64,000 bases of DNA from an uncultured Bacteroidota bacterium (GCA_903829015.1 CAIKOJ010000180.1:1-64000), one strand, 5' to 3'; shown: positions 48,064 through 59,147, numbered from the stretch's first letter. The notes: a model not told the origin generated them from the letters alone. Numbers and translations are program-made.

Positions 48064-49437
48064 ATGCCAGATCGCTTAGTATCGGTGAACCCGGCAACGG
48101 GTAAAGTAATTAAAAGTTACAAGGTTGATAGTGAACGCAGGGTTGAGGCGGTACTCAGGCAATCGGTGAATACTTATGAGGCATGGCGATTACTAACGTT
48201 AGCCAAGCGGGCAGTGGTGCTGAAGAATATAGCGAAGGAAATTAGGAAGGAAAAACACAGGCTAGTGGCGCTGGCCGCAACAGAGATGGGTAAGCCAATA
48301 CAGCAGGGATACTATGAAGTTGAAAAGTGTGCTGCAACCATGGAATTTTATGCAAAGGAAGGAGCTGGTTTTCTGAAAGATGAAGTTATTGCCACGAATG
48401 CATCAAAGAGTTACGTTTCATTTCAACCTATTGGCACCATACTCGCTGTCATGCCCTGGAACTTTCCTTTTTGGCAGGTATTCAGAGCCATGGCACCGGC
48501 AGTAATGGCTGGTAATGTGATGGTGTTGAAACATGCATCAAATGTAAGTGGCTGCGGACTTGCAATAGCTGAACTGATTGTTAGAGCAGGCGCACCTGAG
48601 GGATTGTTACAGACGTTGCTGCTGCCATCTTCCAGAGTAGAGGGTTTGATCAATGACAGTAGAATTGCTGCCGTGACACTTACCGGCAGCACCGCAGCCG
48701 GCAGCAAGGTGGCAGAAGCCGCCGGGCGCAACCTTAAGAAAGTAGTATTGGAATTGGGCGGTAGCGATCCCTACGTAATTCTGGCAGATGCGGACTTGGA
48801 TATAGCGGTGGAAATTGCAGTTCGGGGCAGGCTTGTGAACAGCGGGCAAAGTTGTATTGCGGCTAAAAGGTTTGTAGTAGTTAAGTCTGTGAGAAAGGAG
48901 TTTGAACAACGTTTTTTGCAACAAATGAAAGAAGTGATATTTGGGGATCCATTCGATGAGAAGAGCCGTATTGGCCCCATGGCCAGGGTTGATCTGAGGG
49001 ATGAACTGCACCAGCAGGTGCAGAAGAGTATTGCTAAAGGAGCGAAATTGCTATGCGGTGGATTTATACCGGAAGGGAAGGGTGCATTCTATCCGGCAAC
49101 GGTACTGACCAATGTGAAGAAAGGTATGCCTGCATACGATGAGGAAATGTTTGGACCAGTCGGGGTGATCATTGAAGCAAAAGATACAGCAGACGCCATG
49201 CGTATAGCAAACGATAGTTTGTATGGGCTGGGCGGGGGTATCATTTCAAGGAATATCAAAAAGGCTGAAGCGCTTGCTGCTATTGAATTGCAGGCAGGTA
49301 ATTGTTTTGTAAATGACTTCGTGCATTCCGATCCTCATCTACCATTTGGAGGTATTAAACAAAGCGGGTATGGCAGAGAATTAGGGTCTTACGGGATACG
49401 GGAGTTCGTGAATATTAAGACTGTGTTTATCAAATAG
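48064..49437 (+). CDS. NAD(P)-dependent aldehyde dehydrogenase (succinate-semialdehyde dehydrogenase-like)
   Basis: PWNFPFWQVFRAMAPAVMAGNVMVLKHAS, VLELGGSDPYVILADADLDIAV, NSGQSCIAAKRFVV. Confidence 0.95.
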   Translation: MPDRLVSVNPATGKVIKSYKVDSERRVEAVLRQSVNTYEAWRLLTLAKRAVVLKNIAKEIRKEKHRLVALAATEMGKPIQQGYYEVEKCAATMEFYAKEGAGFLKDEVIATNASKSYVSFQPIGTILAVMPWNFPFWQVFRAMAPAVMAGNVMVLKHASNVSGCGLAIAELIVRAGAPEGLLQTLLLPSSRVEGLINDSRIAAVTLTGSTAAGSKVAEAAGRNLKKVVLELGGSDPYVILADADLDIAVEIAVRGRLVNSGQSCIAAKRFVVVKSVRKEFEQRFLQQMKEVIFGDPFDEKSRIGPMARVDLRDELHQQVQKSIAKGAKLLCGGFIPEGKGAFYPATVLTNVKKGMPAYDEEMFGPVGVIIEAKDTADAMRIANDSLYGLGGGIISRNIKKAEALAAIELQAGNCFVNDFVHSDPHLPFGGIKQSGYGRELGSYGIREFVNIKTVFIK

Positions 49438-49489
49438 GTCGTCAATAAACAGCAACTCTAAAACAAAACAGCTAAAATTTATGGACTAG

Positions 49490-50176
49490 ATGAAGCAGCA
49501 TAAGGGAGTGTTCAGGTTTTTTTGTTTTATTTTGTTGTTCTGTTTTTTATCTGCCACAAAACCACAGAAGCCAATGTACTCATATCTTGCAATAGGAGAC
49601 TCATATACAATAGGAGAGCAAGTGCCCGGGAAGGAGAACTTTCCGCATCAGGCTGTAGATATACTCAGGAAGCAACACATCGATGTTGCAGACCCGGTGA
49701 TCATTGCCACCACAGGCTGGACTACCGATGAGTTAGCTGCATCGATCAGGGAGCATAATCTCAAAGAAACCTTTTCGTTTGTAACCTTACTGATAGGGGT
49801 GAACAATCAGTACAGAGGCAGGAGTGTTGAGAACTACAAGGAAGAGTTTTTACAACTGCTGAACACAGCTATCGCTTATGCGGGCGGACATGCTACGCGT
49901 GTTTTCGTACTGTCTATCCCCGATTGGGGTGCAACCCCTTTTGCTGAGGGTAGGGACAGGCATAAGATAGCCACTGAAATTGATGCTTATAATGCCGCCT
50001 GCAAAGAGATTTCAATTACGCACAAATGCTCGTTTATAGAGATCACCGAAAGCACCCGTCAAAACGGCCAAAACCCTGAGTACCTTGCCACCGATGGCCT
50101 GCACCCATCAGGGAAGGAGTATGGTATATGGGCTGGCCGGCTGGCGACCGAAGTGGCGAAAGCGCTGAAGCAGTAG
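49490..50176 (+). CDS. SGNH/GDSL hydrolase
   Basis: YLAIGDSYTIGEQV, TLLIGVNNQYRG, DGLHPSGKEYGIWA. Confidence 0.9.
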   Translation: MKQHKGVFRFFCFILLFCFLSATKPQKPMYSYLAIGDSYTIGEQVPGKENFPHQAVDILRKQHIDVADPVIIATTGWTTDELAASIREHNLKETFSFVTLLIGVNNQYRGRSVENYKEEFLQLLNTAIAYAGGHATRVFVLSIPDWGATPFAEGRDRHKIATEIDAYNAACKEISITHKCSFIEITESTRQNGQNPEYLATDGLHPSGKEYGIWAGRLATEVAKALKQ

Positions 50177-50398
50177 AAATTGTATTAGAAATTTTGAGGA
50201 AGATTTTTGACGCAAACCACCCAGACACTCAAAGATGTATTCAGTTCCTAAAAAAACTGCTTCGGGATATAAACTCCTGAAGTACACTTTGCAGGTTTAT
50301 TTTCAAGTTTCGCCTTGCAATTAAAAACACCCGTTTTATTATAGTAAATCACTTTCGCGGGAAAAAAAATTATGTTATATTTGACCAAATAATCCGTA

Positions 50399-51745
50399 AT
50401 GAAATATAAATTTATCTTATCTGTCTTTGCTTCAGTTGTTGTTTCTGTATCTGCTATGGCGCAGGGGCAGAAAATTATGACCCTTGCAGGTACAGGAATA
50501 TTAGGGTTCAGTGGCGATGGTTACACTGCTTCGGGTGCCAATTTTAATGGTCCAACAGAGGTAGTGCTTGACAAAGCTATGAATCTGTATATCCTTGACT
50601 ATAATAACTACAGAATTCGTAAGGTAAATACAGCTGGAATAGTTACAACTGTAGCTGGTAACGGAATACCCGGTAATACAGGAAACGGGTCGCTGGGCAG
50701 CACTGCAGAAATCGCGGCGATCAGCATTGCGGTAGACAAGCGTAACAATCTTTATTTTACTGATCAGAGCAATGCAATCATCCGCAAAGTGAATGCGCTG
50801 GGCATCATATCGCATGTGGCAGGTACGGGCACAATGGGTTATTTTGGTGATGGTGTAAGTGCTACTCTTGCGAAGTTCAAACAACCACAGGGCATTGCTG
50901 TAGACGATACCGGTAATATTTTTATAGCTGACGCTGGCAACCATGTAATTCGCAGGATAGATACTTTTGGTAAGATTACAACGATTGCCGGAACACCTGG
51001 TAGTGCAGGTTATTTTGGAGATGGAGGTTTGGCTATATATGCACAACTTGACTCGCCGTGGGCAGTGAAAGTAGACCACAAAGGCAACATTTATATCAAC
51101 GACTTCAGGAACAATGTGATCCGTAAAATTGATACAGCGCACATTATTACTACGTTTGCCGGTTCTGTTGGTGTATTTGGCTATGCAGGTGATCTGGGTC
51201 TTGCGAGCATGGCTTCGCTAAATATGCCACGTGGCCTTGGCGTTGATACTTTTAATAACCTTTATATCGCTGACGCACTGAACAATGTGATCAGGAAAGT
51301 AGATACATTTGGCATCATCAGCACTGTGGCAGGAAACGGTTGGTTTGGATTTGGAGGAGACTACGGTTATGCTTTGGGTGCGAACTTCAAGAACCCTTAC
51401 GGTGTTGCAGTTGATGTGTATGGAAGCATTTATATAGCTGATGCAAATAACCAAAGAGTACGTAAAACTTTCTCGACAAACGGAGTTGAAAATATTTCGT
51501 TATCAAATGGTGTAGCTGCTTATCCTAACCCATTCAGCGGGCAGATCATGGTGTCGGGTGTAGAAAAAACTGACAAAGTGGAAATGTATGATGTGCTGGG
51601 AAGACAGATAAATGGCAGCTGGGAAGTTGTTGCTGACGACAGCAGGACTTTTACTGCCAGCCATATTTCATCAGGTATGTACCTGCTGAAAGTAGCTGAC
51701 AAGACAGGTGCTAACAAAGCGACTTTGAAAATAGTGAAGGAGTAA
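50399..51745 (+). CDS. NHL-repeat secreted protein with T9SS sorting domain
   Basis: Signal peptide, IITTIAGTPGSAGYFGDGG-type repeats, C-term AYPNPFSGQIMVSGVEKTDKVEMYDVLGRQI...GMYLLKVADKTGANKATLKIVKE. Confidence 0.9.
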   Translation: MKYKFILSVFASVVVSVSAMAQGQKIMTLAGTGILGFSGDGYTASGANFNGPTEVVLDKAMNLYILDYNNYRIRKVNTAGIVTTVAGNGIPGNTGNGSLGSTAEIAAISIAVDKRNNLYFTDQSNAIIRKVNALGIISHVAGTGTMGYFGDGVSATLAKFKQPQGIAVDDTGNIFIADAGNHVIRRIDTFGKITTIAGTPGSAGYFGDGGLAIYAQLDSPWAVKVDHKGNIYINDFRNNVIRKIDTAHIITTFAGSVGVFGYAGDLGLASMASLNMPRGLGVDTFNNLYIADALNNVIRKVDTFGIISTVAGNGWFGFGGDYGYALGANFKNPYGVAVDVYGSIYIADANNQRVRKTFSTNGVENISLSNGVAAYPNPFSGQIMVSGVEKTDKVEMYDVLGRQINGSWEVVADDSRTFTASHISSGMYLLKVADKTGANKATLKIVKE

Positions 51746-51765
51746 TTAATTACTTGTAAATAAAA

Positions 51766-51809
51766 GAAGTCCGGCAGAAAACTTGAATCAAGTTCATCTG
51801 CCGGACTTC
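51766..51809 (+). terminator. Terminator-like perfect hairpin
   Basis: GAAGTCCGGCAGA...TCTGCCGGACTTC plus inner ACTTG-AATC-AAGT. Confidence 0.7.
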
Positions 51810-51831
51810 GACATTTAGATCAGTTGGTTGG

Positions 51832-52260
51832 TTACCCTATTGAAACAAGTTCCAGATCAAATATCAGATCTTTTCCTGCCAGCGGATGGTTGGCATCCAG
51901 CATAACTGTTTCCTCATTTACTTCAACAATTACTACAGGGAATATATTGCCAGAATTGTCGCCCATTTGAATTTCCATGCCGACTGCAGGTTGCATTTCA
52001 GGTGGGAATTCAGTTATGGGGTATTCCATCATCATGTCATCATTCCTGTGACCATAACCTTCTTCAACCGGAATGTTGATGGTTTTCTTGTCGCCTGGTG
52101 CCATATTCATTATGGCATCATCAAAGCCTTTTATCACTTGTCCGGCACCTAGAGTGAAAGATAATGGATCACGTCCTTCACTGCTATCGAAGGTAGTGCC
52201 GTCTGTTAATTTACCATGGTAGTGGACATTTACTATGTCTCCTGTTTTTGCTTGCTGCAT
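51832..52260 (-). CDS. FKBP-type peptidyl-prolyl isomerase, SlyD-like
   Basis: GDIVNVHYHGKLTDGTTFDSSEGRDPLSFTLGAGQVIKGFDDAI. Confidence 0.95.
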   Translation of the reverse strand: MQQAKTGDIVNVHYHGKLTDGTTFDSSEGRDPLSFTLGAGQVIKGFDDAIMNMAPGDKKTINIPVEEGYGHRNDDMMMEYPITEFPPEMQPAVGMEIQMGDNSGNIFPVVIVEVNEETVMLDANHPLAGKDLIFDLELVSIG

Positions 52261-52428
52261 GCTATTGTTTTGAAAAATAAATAAAGCATGCAAGTTAGTC
52301 GAATATATTTGAGTTTTCGGTAAAACTTTCATTAACAAATTAACATTTATAGCTATTTTATTTGCCTCTCACACTCGATGGAGTAGTGTAGGCAGGATCA
52401 GGGCGTTTAGTTTGCATAGATTATCTTT

Positions 52429-53631
52429 ATGAAAAAAGGAAACATGAAGTATTTGTTTTTTTGGCTCGTTATGTTCACGGTATGTACTGGTAATGCGCAG
52501 CAATTGTACGATGGTTCCATCAAACCGGCTGATGCAACGCCAGCGAAATACCTGCACCTACTACAAGGCAAAAGTGTGGGGCTAATCATTAATCAGACCT
52601 CCAGAATTGGCGATAAAAACTTGCTGGATCTTTTGCTGGAGCGCAAAGTAAACGTTCGGAAAATATTTGTGCCTGAACATGGATTCAGGGGAAAGGAGGA
52701 CGCAGGAGCGAAGGTGGACAATTCTACAGATAGCGCAACCGGATTACCTGTTATCTCACTTTATGGAAAGCACAAACAACCAACTGCTGAAGATATTAAA
52801 GATATTGATGTGCTTGTTTATGATTTGCAGGATGTGGGCGTTCGGTTTTATACCTACATATCGACAATGGAATATTGCATGACTGCGTGCGCAGAAAATC
52901 ATAAACAGTTCATAGTGCTAGACCGCCCGAATCCGAATGGATTTTATGTAGATGGACCAGTACTTACGAAAGATAATAAGTCGTTTGTAGGTATGCAATG
53001 TGTACCTGTTGTGTATGGTATGACCGCGGGTGAATACGCAAGAATGCTAAAAGGTGAGAACCTTGCTGACAAACTTAAAACGCTTGATCTGCAGGTGGTG
53101 AAATGTATCAACTACAATCACAAGAAGAAATACGAATTGCCGGTAGCACCGAGTCCGAACCTAAGGACGATGGCGGCTGTGTATGCATATCCATCGCTGT
53201 GTTTGTTTGAAGGTACGCCGATAAGTGTGGGCAGGGGAACGCCACTTCCGTTTCAACGATTTGGCTGCCCGGAATTTGAGGGGAAGTTTGCTGATAGTTT
53301 TATTCCGAAAAGCAGCGAAGGTGCCAAGAGCCCGCCATTTGAAAATAAGGTATGCTATGGTGAGGTGATAGGAAAGGACGCAAAGGAGGTGCTGGAGAAG
53401 TTAGGGTCACGATTTAAATTGAATTGGCTGATCAGTGCATACAATGCATATCCGGTTAAAGACAAATTTTTTACTGGCTTTTTTGTGAAGCTTTGTGGTA
53501 CTGCAACTCTGCAGCAACAGATAACCAGCGGCGTAAGTGAAGACGCGATCAGGGCAAGCTGGAAATCCGATATCAAAGCTTTCAAGCAAGTGCGTAAAAA
53601 GTACTTGCTGTATGAAGACTTTGAAAAGTAA
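52429..53631 (+). CDS. DUF1343 protein (NamZ-like exo-beta-N-acetylmuramidase)
   Basis: GLIINQTSRIG, FVPEHGFRGKEDAGAKV, LPVISLYGKHKQPT, DLQDVGVRFYTYISTM, EGTPISVGRGTPLPFQRFG; start may be 52444. Confidence 0.9.
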   Translation: MKKGNMKYLFFWLVMFTVCTGNAQQLYDGSIKPADATPAKYLHLLQGKSVGLIINQTSRIGDKNLLDLLLERKVNVRKIFVPEHGFRGKEDAGAKVDNSTDSATGLPVISLYGKHKQPTAEDIKDIDVLVYDLQDVGVRFYTYISTMEYCMTACAENHKQFIVLDRPNPNGFYVDGPVLTKDNKSFVGMQCVPVVYGMTAGEYARMLKGENLADKLKTLDLQVVKCINYNHKKKYELPVAPSPNLRTMAAVYAYPSLCLFEGTPISVGRGTPLPFQRFGCPEFEGKFADSFIPKSSEGAKSPPFENKVCYGEVIGKDAKEVLEKLGSRFKLNWLISAYNAYPVKDKFFTGFFVKLCGTATLQQQITSGVSEDAIRASWKSDIKAFKQVRKKYLLYEDFEK

Positions 53632-53862
53632 TAAACGATTGAAAGCGCAAATAAAAGGACTGTCGGGACATCTAAAAATATTAACTGTAAATTGAAATGA
53701 ACCAACAGCGCATAAATTGACATCAAGCCGGAATGTATTGATAGGAGCGGGTTTCGGGCGATGGGCACAATGCAAGGGAAATTTTTTGATTACTTTAGCC
53801 TTTAATTGCGATAATTGACTTAATTTAGTATTTCAAATTTTAAACCAATCAAATACATAAAT

Positions 53863-54255
53863 ATGAAAAAGCTAATCATTACCTGTGCATTGGTTACATT
53901 GGGTTCAATGGTATCGTTTGCACAAAGTGCCAGGAAAATCCATGCGGGTTCAAACGCTAATGTTTCTTCAGGACAGACCCAAAGTGTGTCGATAGAAAAA
54001 AGTGCAGAAGCGCGTGCAAAAAAATTACAGAAAGATCTGGGACTGAACGCAACTCAATACAAGGGCGTGTACGAAGCTCAACTGGAACATGACAAGCAAG
54101 GCCAGGCAGCAAAAGCAAACGGCAGTGAAGGTCCGGGACAGGCAATGCAGTTGCAGATGATGCTTGATCAGAAATTTAAAGAAGCAATGACGCCGACGCA
54201 ATACACAAAGTATGAGCAGATGAAGGCAGCACCTTCTACGCAAAAAGCACACTAA
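53863..54255 (+). CDS. Secreted hypothetical protein, weakly Spy/CpxP-like
   Basis: Signal peptide; LGLNATQYKGVYEAQL and MTPTQYTKYEQMK (LTxxQ-like) motifs. Confidence 0.6.
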   Translation: MKKLIITCALVTLGSMVSFAQSARKIHAGSNANVSSGQTQSVSIEKSAEARAKKLQKDLGLNATQYKGVYEAQLEHDKQGQAAKANGSEGPGQAMQLQMMLDQKFKEAMTPTQYTKYEQMKAAPSTQKAH

Positions 54256-54274
54256 GTAAAATGAAATTTACCAG

Positions 54275-54300
54275 CGCCCCGGAGTTCCGGGGCGTTTTTT
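54275..54300 (+). terminator. Rho-independent terminator
   Basis: CGCCCCGGA-GT-TCCGGGGCG TTTTTTT. Confidence 0.9.
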
Positions 54301-54316
54301 TATTGTATCAACTCCG

Positions 54317-55618
54317 CTAAGATGGCTTACGGTTTTTGTTGGCAAGCAAGCTGCCAATCCAGAATATGCAGCCGGTGACCAACAAAATACTTAAGGGGGA
54401 AATCACAGAATCATAATCTCCGTTACGCAGGATTATTTGGTTCACCGCTTCGAGCGACCAATGTAACGGTGAAACTACAGCCATCATCTGCATAGAATGT
54501 GGCAAAATGTCGAGAGGTACCCAAATGCCGCCCAATGCCGAAAGAATAACAATAGAAACCGAACCGAAGGGTAGTGCCTGATTCATAGTTTTGAAAATAG
54601 TGCCGACAAAAAATCCGAACGAAGTTGCGGCAAAGCCTATAAACAGTGAAACAGGGAACAACAGCCATGAGTGAGCGCCCGGGTAGAGCGGTGGCAAATC
54701 AAATAATGGAATGACCCAGAAGCCGATGCACAACATGAGCATGAACTGCATGGAGCAAATGAAAGTATAGAACAGTATTTTGCCTATAGTTACAAATCTA
54801 TGGGCATTTGGTATGAGTGCAACCCTCAATTCACTGCCATCTTCCCGCTCCTTGATGAGGTGACCTGCAATAGGGATAATGATAAAGAACATGCCGAAAA
54901 TGGCCCATGCGGGCACATTGTGCTGCACAGAATTTAAGTTTTGTGAGAACTTGGCCTTGTCGTTTAAAGGTTCTTCTTTTACGCCTATGCCCTTCATTAC
55001 CTGCATCAGCTTGTCCTGATTGGCGGTATCCGGAGCCGCATCGGGGTCTTTGCCCAGGGCAGACAGCCGCTGCATCAAAATATCGGAGCAGGAGTAGGTG
55101 ATGTATTTATCCAGTGCAGAGCTAATGGCGTTACGAAACGTAGGTTTAGAGACCGGGTCGAAAAAGATGTGCACATATATCTGGTCGCGTACTTCCCGTG
55201 CAGGCAAGTGAGCATTCATGTTTGCCTTCTTCCAAATGTCATTTACGACAATGTTCGCAGAGTTAACGATCTCGGCTGTAACCCCAGCAGGTATAACTAT
55301 GCCTATTTTATATTTGCCATTGTTCAGGTAATGTTTCAGCTGCTCTTCTGATACTGGTTTGCCATCCAGGCTGTCGATGATCCGGAAGGATTTACTTTTT
55401 TTGAGTCCGGCAGTTATTTGATGCGCGGCACTGCCTTTGTCGTTGTCAGAAAGCAGGAGGTCGAAACGTAGTTCCTGATAATCTTTGAAGGGGGCATCCT
55501 GAATCAATGCCATGACAATAATGAGCGCAGCCGGCATAACCAGCAACAACAACAAGCCGGAGATGTCGCGCCGCATAAGCTGCCACTCCTTTATGATCGT
55601 TGCTGTTATTTTGTTCAT
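54317..55618 (-). CDS. ABC transporter permease (ABC-2 type)
   Basis: N-terminal TM, large extracytoplasmic loop, C-terminal TM bundle; adjacent ATPase. Confidence 0.9.
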   Translation of the reverse strand: MNKITATIIKEWQLMRRDISGLLLLLVMPAALIIVMALIQDAPFKDYQELRFDLLLSDNDKGSAAHQITAGLKKSKSFRIIDSLDGKPVSEEQLKHYLNNGKYKIGIVIPAGVTAEIVNSANIVVNDIWKKANMNAHLPAREVRDQIYVHIFFDPVSKPTFRNAISSALDKYITYSCSDILMQRLSALGKDPDAAPDTANQDKLMQVMKGIGVKEEPLNDKAKFSQNLNSVQHNVPAWAIFGMFFIIIPIAGHLIKEREDGSELRVALIPNAHRFVTIGKILFYTFICSMQFMLMLCIGFWVIPLFDLPPLYPGAHSWLLFPVSLFIGFAATSFGFFVGTIFKTMNQALPFGSVSIVILSALGGIWVPLDILPHSMQMMAVVSPLHWSLEAVNQIILRNGDYDSVISPLSILLVTGCIFWIGSLLANKNRKPS

Positions 55619-55639
55619 TGTGTATGGTTCTTTTATTGC

Positions 55640-56434
55640 TTAATCTCTTAGTGAACGGCCGGTGAAATGCAAAAAGACATCTTCCAGCCTTGTGCAGTTT
55701 TCGGTTTCGCTTATTAGTTTAGCCGGTGGACCCGAGGTGATGAATTTTCCATTGTCTATAATGATCACTTCATCGCAAATTTGTTCTGCTTCATCCATAA
55801 GGTGAGAAGTGTACAGAATTGTTTTACCCTGTGCCTTGTAGTCTTTTAAAAAATCGAGGATCATTGCACGCGATTGAACATCCACCCCTGCTGTGGGTTC
55901 GTCTAGCAGCAGCAACTCAGGTTCGTGAAGCAAAGATGCTATGATATTTGCTCTCCGCTTCATACCGCCGCTATATGCGTTGATGCGTTTGTCGGCATGT
56001 TTATCCAAACCTAGCCTTTCGAGTAGCTGCCCGGTGCGCGAGGTAATTGTACTATCTGATAGTCCGTAAAGCCGACCAATGTATCGGAAATTCTCCATTG
56101 CCGTAAGATTGCCAAATAAGGCAATTTGCTGTGGCACCATGCCCATTATTGATCCAATGACTACCCGTTCAGTGGTACAGTTTCTTCCGGCAATCAGTGC
56201 CTTACCGGTATCGGGTTTAACCATACCGCAAAGTATATTGAAGCATGTAGTCTTGCCTGCACCATTGGGGCCTAACAAACCAACAATAAGGTTTTGCTCT
56301 ACGTGACATGAAAAACCGTTTAGTGCAGGTGCGATGGCACCTGCATAATTTTTACGGAGTTCATTTATCTCAATAGTATATGCCATTGTGGTTGCAGTGT
56401 TTGCCAAATGGCAAGCAGGAAAACGGAAATTCAA
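55640..56434 (-). CDS. ABC transporter ATP-binding protein
   Basis: GLLGPNGAGKTTCFNILCG, YSGGMKRRANIIASLLHEPELLLLDEPTAGVD. Confidence 0.95.
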   Translation of the reverse strand: MNFRFPACHLANTATTMAYTIEINELRKNYAGAIAPALNGFSCHVEQNLIVGLLGPNGAGKTTCFNILCGMVKPDTGKALIAGRNCTTERVVIGSIMGMVPQQIALFGNLTAMENFRYIGRLYGLSDSTITSRTGQLLERLGLDKHADKRINAYSGGMKRRANIIASLLHEPELLLLDEPTAGVDVQSRAMILDFLKDYKAQGKTILYTSHLMDEAEQICDEVIIIDNGKFITSGPPAKLISETENCTRLEDVFLHFTGRSLRD

Positions 56435-56484
56435 TTAGTTACTACGCGTGCAAAGTTACCAACTCGCCCCATTGCAATGCTGGA

Positions 56485-57516
56485 TTATCTATGAAAGCTC
56501 ATATTGCTGATCATTTTCTCAGGCAACGCAGGGAGTGAATGTCTGGGCAACAGGAATGATGTAAGCTCAGATAACTCTTTAAACACATAGTGACTGTCGG
56601 CGGCTCCGCGCAGATATTCGGCACCGCTGCTGCCTCCCGTACCCACTCTTTTTCCAATCGTACGCTGTACCAAATGAATATGCCTGTGTCTCCACATAGA
56701 CAGCATCTGGTCTATTTCCAACAAAGTACTCAGTAATTCGTATGGTAGCTGTAGCAATGGCAGATCGCGGTAGAGCATGATGAATAAAGCGTTTTTGCCG
56801 GCATCTGCTGAGAAGGAGCGCCCCTCGGGATATTCACTGCTGTTGATGAACAGTGAGTCGAATACAGATAAATTCTTCTGCTCTAAATCTGAAAGGCTTG
56901 CAGCGTAGGCATCCCTATAAATACTCCAAAAAGACTTTTCGGTATTGCCCCAATAAGACTGGTCTTTTATGTATGGCATTCTTTCCAGCCATTGGTTGAT
57001 GAGCACCAAAAGAGATTGTTCCTGTTCTGCATTTTTTACTCTTGCTATGTCGGCTTCGTTGAGCTGAGAGAGATAGTAGGCTTTGCCGTGTCGCTGGTCG
57101 TATTTAAGGCCTAACAACGCCTCAATAATTTTGAACTGTATACTCTGGAATCCGGAGGCAGGCCGCAGCAAGTCGCGGAAGTCCAGAAAATCAAGAGGGG
57201 TCATTGTTTCGAGAATGCCCATTTGCTGCACAGCTACTTCAAGTATAGTACCTATACGCTTAAGGCGATGCACACTATTGTAGATGTCGGGTGTGTTGTC
57301 GTGGATATTTGGTTTCTTGAAAACCTCTCTAACTATTGAAAGCTCATGAATTATTTGCTTGAACCAAAGTTCGTATGATTGATGGATGATAATGAAAAGC
57401 ATTTCGTCATCAGCTTTGATTCCTTCTTTATCACTTTCGGGTTGCTGCGCATCGAGTAATTTATCTAATTGGAGGTATTCACCGTAATATACTGGCTTGC
57501 GTTGTTTCATTTCCAT
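56485..57516 (-). CDS. kynA: Tryptophan 2,3-dioxygenase
   Basis: YGEYLQLDKLLDAQQPES, FIIIHQSYELWFKQIIHEL, MWRHRHIHLVQRTIGKRVGTGGSSGAEYL. Confidence 0.95.
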   Translation of the reverse strand: MEMKQRKPVYYGEYLQLDKLLDAQQPESDKEGIKADDEMLFIIIHQSYELWFKQIIHELSIVREVFKKPNIHDNTPDIYNSVHRLKRIGTILEVAVQQMGILETMTPLDFLDFRDLLRPASGFQSIQFKIIEALLGLKYDQRHGKAYYLSQLNEADIARVKNAEQEQSLLVLINQWLERMPYIKDQSYWGNTEKSFWSIYRDAYAASLSDLEQKNLSVFDSLFINSSEYPEGRSFSADAGKNALFIMLYRDLPLLQLPYELLSTLLEIDQMLSMWRHRHIHLVQRTIGKRVGTGGSSGAEYLRGAADSHYVFKELSELTSFLLPRHSLPALPEKMISNMSFHR

Positions 57517-57690
57517 GGGGTTAAATTACAAAATGTTGTACGAGGCAGGAAATTTAGTGATAGATAAATAAAATCCTAACCTCGAAAATCAGTTTTACGG
57601 AAGGAATAGTACTGATAATTTATACCCGTGGTTAAAATAGTGGTTTGGATTTTTTTTGGAATTTGGCTGTTCAAATTTGAGATTTGCAGC

Positions 57691-58149
57691 ATGGGATACA
57701 AGGAAGTGCCACAGGGAAGTGTGCTCAATTACATAAAAGAGAATTACTTGGGTAGGTTGGTGACTGATTCGAGGTCAGATGCAGGGAATTGGCTGGGTTT
57801 TACTCTTGAGCACATAGATAAGGGGCATGCGGTACTTAGCTTACCTGTGCGTAAGGAAATGACGAATCCGTACGGAAATATACACGGGGGGATGATGAGC
57901 CTGGTAATTGATGAGGCTATTGGCTGGGCGGTAGTGAGTCTGGACGCGGAGCAACATTATACCTCGATGACGTTGAATCTGGATTTTTTGTACGCAATAA
58001 AGGAGGGAGAAACGCTAAAAGCTGAATCGAAAGTGCTGCGGGTAGGGAAGAAGATCATTAATGTAGAATGCCATGTATATGACCTGAAAGGAAGGATTCT
58101 GGCGAGAGCAAACAGCAATCTGATCGCCACTCATATGGAATTTAATTAA
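57691..58149 (+). CDS. PaaI-family hotdog thioesterase
   Basis: MTNPYGNIHGGMMSLVIDEAIGWA. Confidence 0.9.
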   Translation: MGYKEVPQGSVLNYIKENYLGRLVTDSRSDAGNWLGFTLEHIDKGHAVLSLPVRKEMTNPYGNIHGGMMSLVIDEAIGWAVVSLDAEQHYTSMTLNLDFLYAIKEGETLKAESKVLRVGKKIINVECHVYDLKGRILARANSNLIATHMEFN

Positions 58150-58218
58150 CAAACAAATAAGGATAATCTCACGGACCATTAGATATTAGCCTATTAATAT
58201 TACTTTTGCGCCAATAAT

Positions 58219-58968
58219 ATGCTTAACGGTAAGAGAATAGCGGTGGTACTGCCTGCATATAATGCAGCCCGTACACTTGAAAAGACCTATAAGGAGATCC
58301 CATTTGATATTGTGGACGATGTGGTGCTGGTAGATGATAACAGCAGGGATGATACCGTGGCCGTAGGCCAAAGGCTGGGTATAAAGCATATTATTAAACA
58401 CGAGGTGAACAAAGGCTACGGGGGCAACCAGAAAAGCTGCTATAAGAAAGCGCTGGATATTGGTGCGGACATAGTGATCATGCTGCACCCGGATTACCAA
58501 TACACTCCACTGCTCATTCATTCAGTTGCATCAATAATAGCCATGGATGTTTATCCGGTTGTATTAGCATCGAGGATACTTGGAAATGGCGCGCTGAAAG
58601 GGGGTATGCCTTTGTATAAATATATTTTCAACCGCTTCCTTACATGGTTTGAGAATGTGATGCTGTGGCAGAAACTGAGCGAGTACCACACAGGCTACAG
58701 AGCTTTCAGCGCAGATGTGATACGCTCAATAGATTTTACACACAACAGCGATGATTTTGTCTTTGACAACGAAATGATCTCGCAGATATTTATGAATGGC
58801 TTTGACATTGCTGAGGTAACTTGTCCTACAAAGTACTTCGAAGAAGCATCGAGTATCAACTTCACCCGCAGCATGAAGTATGGGCGTGGTGTATTGAGAG
58901 TATCACTTACCCACAGGTTTCATAAATGGGGATTACTGAAGAGTAAATTGTACGGCAAGCCTGCGTAA
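58219..58968 (+). CDS. GT2 family glycosyltransferase
   Basis: RIAVVLPAYNAARTLEKTYKEIP, VVLVDDNSRDDTV. Confidence 0.95.
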   Translation: MLNGKRIAVVLPAYNAARTLEKTYKEIPFDIVDDVVLVDDNSRDDTVAVGQRLGIKHIIKHEVNKGYGGNQKSCYKKALDIGADIVIMLHPDYQYTPLLIHSVASIIAMDVYPVVLASRILGNGALKGGMPLYKYIFNRFLTWFENVMLWQKLSEYHTGYRAFSADVIRSIDFTHNSDDFVFDNEMISQIFMNGFDIAEVTCPTKYFEEASSINFTRSMKYGRGVLRVSLTHRFHKWGLLKSKLYGKPA

Positions 58969-59147
58969 GACCAATAGTAGCCAGGGGGCTTACCTAGCTT
59001 TTAGAAACTTGACAAGCCATTACTTGTTTGCATCTTTGAGTTTAATCCATTTTAGTGTATGTCTCTGGCGCCAATAAATTACTAAATTAGGTTGCTAAAT
59101 AGATTTTAGTTTAATACATTTACTGTGTTATTTTAAAACCCTATTTT

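Noticed and set aside
54317-56434. ABC permease/ATPase pair as an antibiotic-biosynthesis island
   Set aside because: No biosynthetic genes adjacent; a generic ABC-2 exporter pair.
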